Part shown: positions 21,609-29,567 of the stretch, in pieces
Numbering within the stretch: the stretch's first letter is position 1
Layout: every line of letters begins with the position of its first letter
NCBI GenBank assembly: GCA_000504425.1
Contig: KI632513.1
Span: 475,629-539,628 of the forward strand
Source: Rhodopseudomonas palustris JSC-3b
Lineage (GTDB): Bacteria; Pseudomonadota; Alphaproteobacteria; Rhizobiales; Xanthobacteraceae
Reading direction: 5' to 3'
DNA: 64,000 bases
Notes under the pieces: generated by a model
Seen by the model: only the letters and a program-made list of their open reading frames with translations
The model's database searches: none
Told to the model about the DNA's origin: nothing
Translations under genes and position numbers: made by a program

Positions 21609-21709
21609 CGAACCGGATGGCGCCATGACCGGCGCCACACCGCGGCAAGGGACGCTTGGCGGCGCCGATCTTGCTGGCATAATCGCACCCGCCAACGCAC
21701 GGAGGGCGC

Positions 21710-23110
21710 ATGCAGCAAACATGGCGGTTGTCGGCAACTGAGCTGGCGCGCCTGATCCGTTGCCGGGAGCTGTCGGCGCGCGAAGTCGCCGACCAGGCCT
21801 TGGCCCGGCTGGAAACGGTCAATCCGCTGATCAACGCGGTGGTGGCCTATCGTCCGCAAGAGGTGCGGGCGCAGGCCGACGCCATCGATGCCGCGCTGGC
21901 GCGCGGTGAAAACGTCGGCATGCTGGCCGGCGTGCCGGTGACCACCAAGATCAATGTCGATCAGCAGGGCTTTGCCACCACCAACGGCGTGACGCTGCAG
22001 CGCGACCTGATCGCGACAGCCAATAATCCGGTGGTCGATAATCTGCGCAAGGCGGGCGCGGTGCTGCTCGGGCGCAGCAATGCGCCGGCGTTTTCCTATC
22101 GCTGGTTCACCAGCAATCTGCTGCACGGCCACACCAGCAATCCGCATGATCGCGCGATCACGCCCGGCGGCTCGTCCGGCGGCGCGGCGGCAGCAGTGGC
22201 GGCCGGCATCGGCGCGATCGCGCATGGCACCGATATTGCCGGCTCGATCCGCTACCCGGCCTATGCCTGCGGCGTGCAGGGTCTGCGCCCGACCATCGGC
22301 CGCGTGCCGGCCTACAATCCGTCATTGCCGGATCGTGTGATCGGCGCGCAGATCACCGCGGTATCGGGTCCGCTCGCGCGCAGCATCGCCGATCTGCGGC
22401 TGGCGCTGAAGGCGATGGCTCAGCCCGATGCGCGCGATCCCTGGTACGTGCCGGCGCCGCTCGAGGGGCCAGTGCGCGAGAAGCGCGCAGCTTTGTGCCT
22501 GCGTCCCGATGGGCTGGCGATCACGCCCGCGATCGAAAGCGCGCTGCGGATCGCCGCGCAGCGCTTGACCGAGGCCGGATGGCAGGTCGAGGAGATCGAC
22601 GCCACGCCGCCGCTTGCCGAAGCCGCCGAGCTGCAAACCAAGCTGTGGCTCGCTGATGGTTATGACGCGATGCTGGCCGCGGCCGAGCGCGAGGGCGATC
22701 CCGGTGCGCTCGCGTGTCTGCGCGGCAACCGCGACATCGCGCAGGGCATCGACCTTGCCCGGTTCTCAAAAATCCTGACGCGCCGCGCCACGCTGACCCG
22801 GCAATGGCAGCTATTCCTTGATGATTATGCGGTGCTGCTGCTGCCGGTGTCGGCCGAGCTGCCGTTTCCCGATCAGCTCGACTTGCGCGACGAGCCATCG
22901 TTTCGCCGGGTGTGGCAGGCACAGATGCCGCAAGTGGCGATCCCGTTCATGGGGCTGCCGGCGTTGGCGGTGGCGACCGGGCGGGTGGGGCGCGTGCCGG
23001 TCGGCGTCCAGCTGGTCGCCGGTCGTTATCGCGAAGACCTATGCCTCGCCGCCGGCGAGGCGATCGAAGCGGGCGGCGGCGCGATCGCGCCGGTCGACCC
23101 GGTTGCTTGA
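21710..23110 (+). CDS. Amidase-signature-family hydrolase
   Basis: The 466-residue protein has the amidase-signature catalytic triad in the expected spacing: Lys80 (VPVTTKIN), cis-Ser155 (TPGGSSGG) and nucleophile Ser179 (GTDIAGSIRYPA). Such enzymes hydrolyse amides in the cytoplasm; the substrate is not predictable here. A GatA role is unlikely since no gatB or gatC neighbours it. The ATG is preceded by GGAGG (21701-21705) at ideal spacing. The gpx gene follows after 26 bases, perhaps on the same transcript. Confidence 0.9.
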   Translation: MQQTWRLSATELARLIRCRELSAREVADQALARLETVNPLINAVVAYRPQEVRAQADAIDAALARGENVGMLAGVPVTTKINVDQQGFATTNGVTLQRDLIATANNPVVDNLRKAGAVLLGRSNAPAFSYRWFTSNLLHGHTSNPHDRAITPGGSSGGAAAAVAAGIGAIAHGTDIAGSIRYPAYACGVQGLRPTIGRVPAYNPSLPDRVIGAQITAVSGPLARSIADLRLALKAMAQPDARDPWYVPAPLEGPVREKRAALCLRPDGLAITPAIESALRIAAQRLTEAGWQVEEIDATPPLAEAAELQTKLWLADGYDAMLAAAEREGDPGALACLRGNRDIAQGIDLARFSKILTRRATLTRQWQLFLDDYAVLLLPVSAELPFPDQLDLRDEPSFRRVWQAQMPQVAIPFMGLPALAVATGRVGRVPVGVQLVAGRYREDLCLAAGEAIEAGGGAIAPVDPVA

Positions 23111-23136
23111 ATCAGCGCAAGACCGGATAACGCCTC

Positions 23137-23613
23137 ATGACCTCGATCTATGATTTCTCTGCAGCCACGCTGGCCGGCGCCGAAACGTCGCTCAAGCAGT
23201 TTCAGGGCAAGGTGCTGCTGATCGTCAACACCGCCTCGAATTGCGGGTTCACGCCGCAATATCGCGGCCTCGAGGAACTGCATCAGGCTTTTGCGGCGCG
23301 CGGCTTTAGCGTGCTCGGCTTTCCCTGCAATCAGTTCGGCCATCAGGAGCCGGGTGACGCCTCGCAGATCGCGCAGTTCTGCTCGCGCAATTACGGCGTC
23401 AGCTTTCCGATGTTTCAGAAGATCGAAGTCAATGGCGACGACGCTCATCCGCTGTACCGCTTTCTCAAGAGCGAGAGGCCAGGGCTGCTCGGGTCCGCCA
23501 TCAAGTGGAATTTTACAAAATTCCTGGTCGATCGCTCCGGCCGTGTGGTGAAGCGCTATGCGCCGACCACCACGCCGGACTCCCTGAAAAAAGACATTGA
23601 GGCTCTGCTGTGA
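23137..23613 (+). CDS. Glutathione peroxidase-family peroxidase
   Basis: The 158-residue cytoplasmic protein reduces peroxides using a cysteine. Peroxidatic Cys36 is in NTASNCGFTPQY, with FPCNQFG (Cys64, Gln66) and the conserved Trp in KWNFTKFLVD completing the catalytic site. It is the bacterial Cys (not selenocysteine) form; the electron donor is probably thioredoxin or glutathione, not decidable from sequence. Its TGA overlaps the GTG of the next gene, indicating coupling. Confidence 0.94.
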   Translation: MTSIYDFSAATLAGAETSLKQFQGKVLLIVNTASNCGFTPQYRGLEELHQAFAARGFSVLGFPCNQFGHQEPGDASQIAQFCSRNYGVSFPMFQKIEVNGDDAHPLYRFLKSERPGLLGSAIKWNFTKFLVDRSGRVVKRYAPTTTPDSLKKDIEALL

Positions 23614-23855
23614 ACGACATCACCGAAACGCCGCCGGATCGTCTCTCGATCGATCCCGCCAGCCCCTATTACAACGCGGCAGCGCTGGCGCGTGACATCG
23701 GCATCCGCTTCAAGGGCGTCGAGAAGAACAACGTCCAGGAATACTGCGTCAGCGAGGGCTGGATTCGGGTCGCCGCCGGCGCCGCCAAGGATCGCTTCGG
23801 CAATCCGATGACCATCAAGCTGACCGGCACGGTCGAGCCTTATTTCCGCACCTGA
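23610..23855 (+). CDS. DUF3297-family protein
   Basis: The 81-residue protein starts at GTG 23610, overlapping the gpx stop as GTGA. The sequence DRLSIDPASPYYNAAALARD and VEKNNVQEYCVSEGW matches the small DUF3297 family, found widely in proteobacteria, function unknown. Translational coupling to a peroxidase suggests, without proving, a link to oxidative stress. Confidence 0.87.
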   Translation: MNDITETPPDRLSIDPASPYYNAAALARDIGIRFKGVEKNNVQEYCVSEGWIRVAAGAAKDRFGNPMTIKLTGTVEPYFRT

Positions 23856-23998
23856 TCTTCGCGCCATCGCCGATTTGACGCCAAGCCGACGTCGCGACTC
23901 TGGTCGCGGCGTGCGGTGGCATGCGCCCTCGCGCCGATCGCGTTAACGTTTCCACCTTTCATCAGCCGTCTTTGGTGACGATCGGACTGATCAACGCT

Positions 23999-25190
23999 GC
24001 CAGATGTCGTGGGCTGCGCATCCGCGCGCGCCGACATGTCGTTGGTGATCAGCGATTTCGCTGATTCGGGCGTGCTTTGTTCAAGCCGCGTTCTGTTGCT
24101 TAACGGCGCTGCCATCCGTCGTCACATTTCTGGACAATCGCCATTTGCGCATCTGGACTGGCCCATTCGCGGCTCTGCTAACTGCTCATGTAGAAACCAC
24201 GATGCTACTCGCGCTCGGCCGCACCTGCGGCCGTTAACCTTTGGCGAGTGCCATCATCGTTGATTGGAACGAGGCGGCTCGCGCTGCCGCCAGATCTGCG
24301 TAGCGGCGGGGCGGGAATGCCCTACATCTGGCGTTGCGATCGGCCGCGAGTCCGATTCGGCTGATTCGGGCGCGCTTTGTTCCAAGCGCGTTCCGAACCT
24401 TAACGGCGCTGCGATCGCCGTCGCATTCTTGGACAGTCCCGGCCCGCCAACTGTCGAAGCGGCCGCTGGCGATCCGGGCCAGCAGCAGCGGCGCCGAAAT
24501 TAACCTTTTCGAGCGTGCGCAGCGTTGCTCGCCAGCGTTCAGCCGTCGAAATGGACGAGATGCTGTGGCTGCGCGGCCGACGATCATCCCAGATCTAGCG
24601 GTGCCGCCGCTCGCCAGGCTGATTCGGCTGATTCGGACGAGCTTTGTTCCAGCCGCGTTCCGAAGGTTAATGGTGTCGCGGTGGCCGTCGCATTTCTGGA
24701 CAAGGGCGGCTCGGCTGCGCCGGGCGGGGCGTCGCGGCGCGCGTGGCGCCGCTATTAACCTTTGGCACGCACTCCGCGCCCGCAGTGCGACCGATCGGGC
24801 TTTGGTCATCACCAGATGTTGCGTTCAGCGGGCAAACGGTCCCACGGCATGTAGTGGCCCACATCGGTGGCGCTGCTGATTCGGCTGATTCGGACGTGGT
24901 TCGTTCCAATCGCGTTCCAAAGCTTAACGCGCCTGCGCAGACGGCGTTGCAGAGCGGGACAGTGCCGGGCGCAGTGCATCGGCAAGCGATGTCGTAACAG
25001 GGGACTGCCGTTAACCTATCCGATGCCGATGACGGCGTGATGTCGCGCCGTAACAGGCGTTTGGCGACCAGATGATGGGGCGCGGCCGGGAAGGGGCGAC
25101 GACATCTGGCTGCCACGCGCGTTTGCGCTGATTCGGGCGCGGTTCGTTCCAGCCGCGTTCCAAACCTTAACGGCACGGCCGCGCACCGTC
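23999..25190. repeat. Five-copy array of diverged tandem repeats (unit about 243-300 bp)
   Basis: No gene is recognised here. A core beginning GCTGATTCGG and continuing through TTTGTTCCAGCCGCGTTCC to CTTAACGG recurs at 24060, 24360, 24627, 24884 and 25127, so spacings are 300, 267, 257 and 243 bp. Most copies are preceded by CCAGAT (24001, 24291, 24588, 24812, 25069 approximately). In copies 2 and 5 this is paired with a downstream ATCTGG, giving a possible hairpin. Copies 1-4 are followed by TTAACCT. Several copies also share a GTCGCATTTCTGGACA-like tail. Function is unknown. Confidence 0.8.
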
Positions 25191-25211
25191 GCAAGGCGGG
25201 ACAATGGGGCG

Positions 25212-25508
25212 TCAGTCTTGCTGCGGGTCGGTGGTTGTTGCCGCTCGTGCTGCGGCGGCCAATTGCTTGCGGAAACGCCGGTCGCGCTTGAGATGCCATT
25301 CCCGGCTCATCGCCTCGCGCCGCGACAGGAAGCGCTCGCTATGCAGCAGCACCCAGCTGCGGCCCCGGGTCGAGCGCGCGCCGCTGCCATCATTGTGCTG
25401 CGCCAGCCGTCGATCGAGATCGAGCGTCCAGCCGACATAGGTCAGGTAGCGGGTCGGCGTGGCGCAGCCGAGTACATAGACGAAGCAGAGTTCTTCGATG
25501 TCTTCCAT
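25212..25508 (-). CDS. GIY-YIG domain protein (UPF0213/YhbQ-like)
   Basis: I start at ATG 25508 (MEDIEELCFVYVLGC, 98 residues); the frame is open upstream but lacks family similarity there. The GIY-YIG core appears as FVYVLGC...TYVGWT, followed by LDRRLAQHNDGSGARSTRG and the C-terminal SREWHLKRDRRFRKQL. This is a single-domain nuclease-fold protein related to the YhbQ/UPF0213 group. Its role in vivo is unclear; relatives have been linked to DNA repair or structure-specific cleavage. Confidence 0.86.
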   Translation of the reverse strand: MEDIEELCFVYVLGCATPTRYLTYVGWTLDLDRRLAQHNDGSGARSTRGRSWVLLHSERFLSRREAMSREWHLKRDRRFRKQLAAAARAATTTDPQQD

Positions 25509-25623
25509 GGCGGCAACGCTGGCATGGAAACAGGAGGTCAGCAATTGGCGGCCGGCGCGCCGCGTTGCGAGTTGACAGCTGCAGCAAGCACGGCTTCGCT
25601 GCGGCTGTCTGGTCAATAACGGG

Positions 25624-25965
25624 GTGAATGCCGTGATGATGCGTCTGATGCTGACAGCGGCCTGCGTGCTGCTCGGGTCGTTTGCCGTACACGCTCAGGA
25701 CGTGCCGGGCATCGAGATCTGCACGGTCGAAAAGACCATGGAGCGCCGCACCAGCTGTCTGCAGAGCAATGTCGATTTTCTGATGAAGACGATTACCAAG
25801 CTCAGCCAGGATCAGCGGCTAAAACTTGACGCCACGCAGCGCCAGATCGAGACGCTCAACGCCAATGTCGCGGCGCTGCAGAAAACCGTGGATGATTTGA
25901 AAGCAGCGCAGGCGGCCAAGCCCGCCATCAAAGAAGCGCCGGCAAGCAAGGACAACGCGAAGTAA
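25624..25965 (+). CDS. Small secreted coiled-coil protein, hypothetical
   Basis: The 113-residue protein has an N-terminal signal peptide (hydrophobic LMLTAACVLLGSFAVHA, likely cut before QDVPG). A Cys pair follows (ICTVEKTMERRTSC), then a heptad-like helix (LDATQRQIETLNANVAALQ) and a Lys/Ala-rich tail. It is predicted periplasmic; no family is recognised. The first in-frame start is GTG 25624; ATG 25636 or 25639 is also possible. The last 17 bases including the stop codon are tandemly duplicated. Confidence 0.72.
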   Translation: MNAVMMRLMLTAACVLLGSFAVHAQDVPGIEICTVEKTMERRTSCLQSNVDFLMKTITKLSQDQRLKLDATQRQIETLNANVAALQKTVDDLKAAQAAKPAIKEAPASKDNAK

Positions 25966-25982
25966 AGGACAACGCGAAGTAA
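25949..25982 (+). repeat. 17-bp perfect tandem duplication at gene end
   Basis: AGGACAACGCGAAGTAA occurs twice without a gap, at 25949-25965 and 25966-25982. The first copy contains the stop codon of the small secreted protein, so the duplication does not change the product. Confidence 0.9.
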
Positions 25983-26022
25983 TCATGGCCTGCCGCGCGT
26001 GTGATCAGCGTTGCTGCTGCTC

Positions 26023-26289
26023 TCAGGCTGGCGCGGCTTCGCGGCGCGGTGCCGCACGGCTCGCCTTCGGCAACGCGGCGACAACATGCGGCTCCGGCGT
26101 CGCTGCCGTTTCGACATCCAGCATCAGGCAGTAATCCGGCAGCTCGAACAGCGGATCGATGCTGGCCACCGCCATATCGACGCGCTCGCCGCAGCTGGAG
26201 CAGGTCCAAGAGTAAATCTCGTACACGCCGTCAACGTCTTCGACGTTCAGAGTCGCCGTGGTCTGACAGCATCGGGTACATTTCGTCAT
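26023..26289 (-). CDS. Small zinc-ribbon-like hypothetical protein
   Basis: The 88-residue protein starts MTKCTRCCQTTATLNVEDV and holds two knuckles, CTRC near residue 4 and CSSC near residue 31, spaced as in a zinc ribbon. The C-terminal third is Ala/Pro/Arg-rich and probably disordered. No specific family is recognised. It is convergent with the small secreted protein gene and isolated on its own strand. Confidence 0.68.
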   Translation of the reverse strand: MTKCTRCCQTTATLNVEDVDGVYEIYSWTCSSCGERVDMAVASIDPLFELPDYCLMLDVETAATPEPHVVAALPKASRAAPRREAAPA

Positions 26290-27080
26290 CGTGCTCGTCC
26301 TTTATCCTCGGAAAACCGCCCGTCATTGACGAACAGCCCGCGCGAGCCCGTTCTTGGACTTGGTCTCCCTCGGATTCTCTGACTCTCGGAACGTCAGAGA
26401 TAGGTGCACTGCAACATCTCGCAATGAGCGAGATCAATAAGCACTCGGGCTGGCGGTATCAACATGGGGAAAACGCGGGGTAGGCTTGTGCACTGCGGGA
26501 TACTACAGGCCGATAAGTTGCGGCGCGGCAGAATGCGCGCAACCTGCGGCGCCTCATGGCGAGGTTAGGTTCAACCTGAGGTGGCGCTTGTTCGCTGCTT
26601 GATGAGTTCCTGCTCTCGTTCGGTCGTGCTGTACGCGCGTCGCGCGGGCCGCGGATTTGAGGGCCGGCGGCAAGCGCGCGCAAGTGTGTGCTGATTGCTC
26701 CGCTGATCATCGCCGCCGCAGTATCCATGACGCCGCTGCGGTTGCGCACGAGGCGATCATGAGCCGCGGATGACAGTTGCGCCGTCGCCGCGCGTCAATA
26801 AGCAGCAATGCTTGAAACAGCATGCATGAAACAGCAATGCATGTCGTTCAACAGGCGAACCGTGCTGCGTAGCATCCCTAAGCAGGACATCGGGTGCAAG
26901 CGCGTGCTTGCGAGTGCAGGTTGACGCCGTTTCGCTGCGCGAACGAATTCGTGAATTTCAAGCAAATCAGCATTCACAGCCTGGTTTTGCGGGTTTTGAA
27001 CTCGCTTTACTTCTCTGAGCTAGCTTCGTGCCGTCAGACAACGTCGCCGTTGATGTCGTCCCATCGGAGAGTAGTCGATC
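26290..27080. other. Intergenic region without recognised gene
   Basis: Short frames occur but none has family similarity or a ribosome binding site. An 8-bp inverted repeat (TCTCTGAC/GTCAGAGA) lies at 26376-26400 without a T-run. A 15-bp imperfect tandem motif (GCAATGCATGAAACA-like, nearly three copies) lies at 26805-26843. The right end should hold the promoter of the GGDEF/EAL gene, whose leader carries CGGAGAG near 27065. Confidence 0.6.
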
Positions 27081-28916
27081 ATGAGCATGAATGGTGCCGA
27101 GGTTTCATACGCTTCCGATTCCTCGGTCCGCGTGATCAAGGGCAAAGGCATCAACAGTGCGCCGACGCGTTTCGGCTTGCTGTCGATCGGACTCGGTGTG
27201 GTGTGCGGTCTTTGCCAAGCGTTGATCTGGCAGGAAGAAGTGCTGGAACATACGCCGCTGATCGTGGCGCTGCTGGCATTTGTGCTGATCGTTTTGATCC
27301 AGGCTGCTGTCACTTATTTTGCGGCGCGCCAGATGGCGCGCAACATCAAAGCGCTGCAAGAAAGCACGGAGGCGCTCGCGGCGGGCAATCTCGATGCGCC
27401 GATCAACGTCGAATGTTCCTGCGAAGTTGGCACGCTCGCCGATTCCTTCCGGCATCTGGTGGGGCGACTGAACGCCAATCTGCGCCGCAAGAACATGATC
27501 GCTCATAGCGATGCGCTCACGGGGCTGCCTAATCGTGCAGTGCTGACCCATCTGCTGGAGTGCCTGGCGGCTGCCGATATGCCGGGCAGTGTGATGTTCA
27601 TCGATCTGCAGGGCTTTAAGAAGGTCAATGACGCCTTCGGCTATCGCGCCGGCGATCAACTGCTGCGCGATGTGGGCCGCCGTCTGGCGCGCGTCGGGTT
27701 TGCGCGCGAGATCAGCCAGCTGGAATGGGGTGTGTCGAGTTTCGGCGAATTCGAGCGCCGCCCGCCGGCGGACCTGACATTGGCCCGCTTTGCCGCCGAT
27801 CAATTCGTGGTGCTGTTGCCGGGCGTGGTCGATGTCGATCATTGCGAGCGTCATGCCAAGGGCGTGCTGCAGGCGCTGACGCTGCCGTTCGACATCGCCG
27901 GCACCGAGTTCACGCTGTCCGCGCATCTTGGCATTGCGCGCGTACCGATCGACAGCCGCGATCCATCCGAAATCCTGTATTTCGCTGATCTGGCGATGGT
28001 TGCCGCCAAGACGGAGCGCAAGCCGTGGCGGTTTTTCTGCTCGGCGCTCAGCGATGGCGCGATCGACCGCAGCCGGCTGGAGAGCGAATTGCGTCAGGCT
28101 TTGGAGCATGGCGATATCGAGCTGCATTATCAGCCGCAGGTGGACATCAGGACCGGACGGCTGTGCGGCGTCGAGGCACTGGCGCGCTGGCCGCATCGGC
28201 TGCGCGGCATGATCTCGCCGGCGGTGTTCATCCCGATCGCGGAACAGGCTGGGTTGATGGCGACGCTCGGCGACCATGTGCTGCGCAGCGCCGTGCAGCA
28301 ATGCGCCGCATGGCAGCGCGCCGGCCAGCCGCGCCGGGTCGCGATCAACATCTCGGCGGCGCAGTTCGACGATCCGCATTTCGTGCGCGATGCCTTGGCG
28401 ACCATCGCCGATTATGGTGCTGACCCGCATCTGATCGAGTTCGAGATCACCGAATCGATGGCGATGTCGGATCTGCCGGCGGCACAGCAGAATCTGATCT
28501 TCCTGCGCGAGGCCGGTGTTCAGATCGCGGTCGATGATTTTGGCACCGGCTTTTCAAATCTGTCGCAATTGGCGCGGCTGCCATTCACGACGCTCAAGGT
28601 CGATCGCTCGCTGATCGAAGGGATTGGCTGCTCGCCAAAGGGCGAGGTGCTGGTGAAAACCATCGTCAGCATGGCCGAGGGGCTTGGCTACACCATCGTC
28701 GCCGAAGGCGTCGAAACTGCGGATCAGCGCGCGTGGCTCGAGGCCCATGGTTGCCATGTCCATCAGGGGTTCCTGTTCGCGCAGCCGATGCCAGCCGACC
28801 AGATCGACCAGTGGGCGCAGCATCATTCGCTCGACGGCATGATCGGCCGCCTGCAGCGGCTGAGCGAGCGCAGGCCGCGCGCACCGTCGCTCGCCTTGAT
28901 CAGCAGCGCGAGCTGA
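27081..28916 (+). CDS. Membrane GGDEF/EAL protein with degenerate GGDEF, probable c-di-GMP phosphodiesterase
   Basis: The 611-residue protein has two N-terminal membrane helices (about 32-50 and 60-82) separated by a very short loop, then a HAMP-like linker ([26 protein letters not shown]). The GGDEF domain starts [12 protein letters not shown] but its signature is AADQF (residues 238-242), so cyclase activity is unlikely. The EAL domain looks intact: GVEALARW (Glu365), [25 protein letters not shown], and the IVAEGVET block. It therefore most likely hydrolyses c-di-GMP or senses nucleotide through its GGDEF part. It is a single-gene unit. Confidence 0.9.
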   Translation: MSMNGAEVSYASDSSVRVIKGKGINSAPTRFGLLSIGLGVVCGLCQALIWQEEVLEHTPLIVALLAFVLIVLIQAAVTYFAARQMARNIKALQESTEALAAGNLDAPINVECSCEVGTLADSFRHLVGRLNANLRRKNMIAHSDALTGLPNRAVLTHLLECLAAADMPGSVMFIDLQGFKKVNDAFGYRAGDQLLRDVGRRLARVGFAREISQLEWGVSSFGEFERRPPADLTLARFAADQFVVLLPGVVDVDHCERHAKGVLQALTLPFDIAGTEFTLSAHLGIARVPIDSRDPSEILYFADLAMVAAKTERKPWRFFCSALSDGAIDRSRLESELRQALEHGDIELHYQPQVDIRTGRLCGVEALARWPHRLRGMISPAVFIPIAEQAGLMATLGDHVLRSAVQQCAAWQRAGQPRRVAINISAAQFDDPHFVRDALATIADYGADPHLIEFEITESMAMSDLPAAQQNLIFLREAGVQIAVDDFGTGFSNLSQLARLPFTTLKVDRSLIEGIGCSPKGEVLVKTIVSMAEGLGYTIVAEGVETADQRAWLEAHGCHVHQGFLFAQPMPADQIDQWAQHHSLDGMIGRLQRLSERRPRAPSLALISSAS

Positions 28917-29567
28917 GCGGGGCGCAGGAGCGGTGTGATCGAGGCGTGGCGCTGTTGCTACGGCCGCTTGATCGGTCGGAAATGCGCATGATTTGCGCTC
29001 TGATTTGACCGGACACCAAATGCACAGGATTTGATTCGTTCGCCGACGACTTCGGCGAGCGTCGCCGGCATGCCGTCACCCTGGCGGCCGCTATGGCGTG
29101 ACAGGCGAATTCACGCGGCCTGGCGACGCAGATTTTCTTTGCATGCCAGCCGCTGTGGACGATTCGGCCGTATTTCCGTCGCGCTCGCGCTCGATAACCG
29201 ATCGGTTCCTGGAGGGCGCAGTTTCGTCTCCGATTGCAAACAACCATGCGAATGTTTTAGGGGAGATCATCACAACGGAAGGTTGCGGGGCGCTGTGCTG
29301 TTGGCTTAAAGGATGGCATATTCCGTGACCCGGGATCATGGTCGTTTGTGATCAATGATCGGCGTTCTCGAAGCATAAAATGAGGTGCAAGGCATTCGCT
29401 CGGGCTTGAGCGCCGGAGCACGATACGCACCGCCACATTCGCCGGAAGGGGGCATCGTGGTTATTGTGGGGATTGAGTGATCACGGATCGACTGTGTGAT
29501 CACTGTTGGACAATCTCGCAAATCTGTTTGACCTGACTCACCGAACGGCGTTCTGAAGCTGTCGGGT
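28917..29567. other. Intergenic region with TGATCA palindromes
   Basis: No gene is recognised. Two copies of the palindrome GTGATCAC begin at 29477 and 29496, 19 bp apart, and a further TGATCA lies at 29349-29354. They sit 65-220 bp upstream of the dehydratase gene and may be an operator. Confidence 0.5.

Noticed and set aside
23999-25190. Possible CRISPR array
   Set aside because: Units are 243-300 bp and diverged, with no short identical repeats separated by unique 30-40 bp spacers and no cas genes.
24234-25299. Minus-strand frames over the repeat array (24234-24812, 24667-25299)
   Set aside because: Their recurring peptides (such as NAxGTKxxRIS) arise because the DNA repeats are read in the same frame; no start signals or family similarity.
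26459-26749. 96-codon minus-strand frame
   Set aside because: No ribosome binding site, low-complexity composition and no domain.
27081-28916. GGDEF/EAL protein as the LapD receptor of the adhesin system
   Set aside because: It lacks the large periplasmic domain between its membrane helices that LapD uses to bind LapG, keeps an apparently active EAL domain, and lies 16 kb away.
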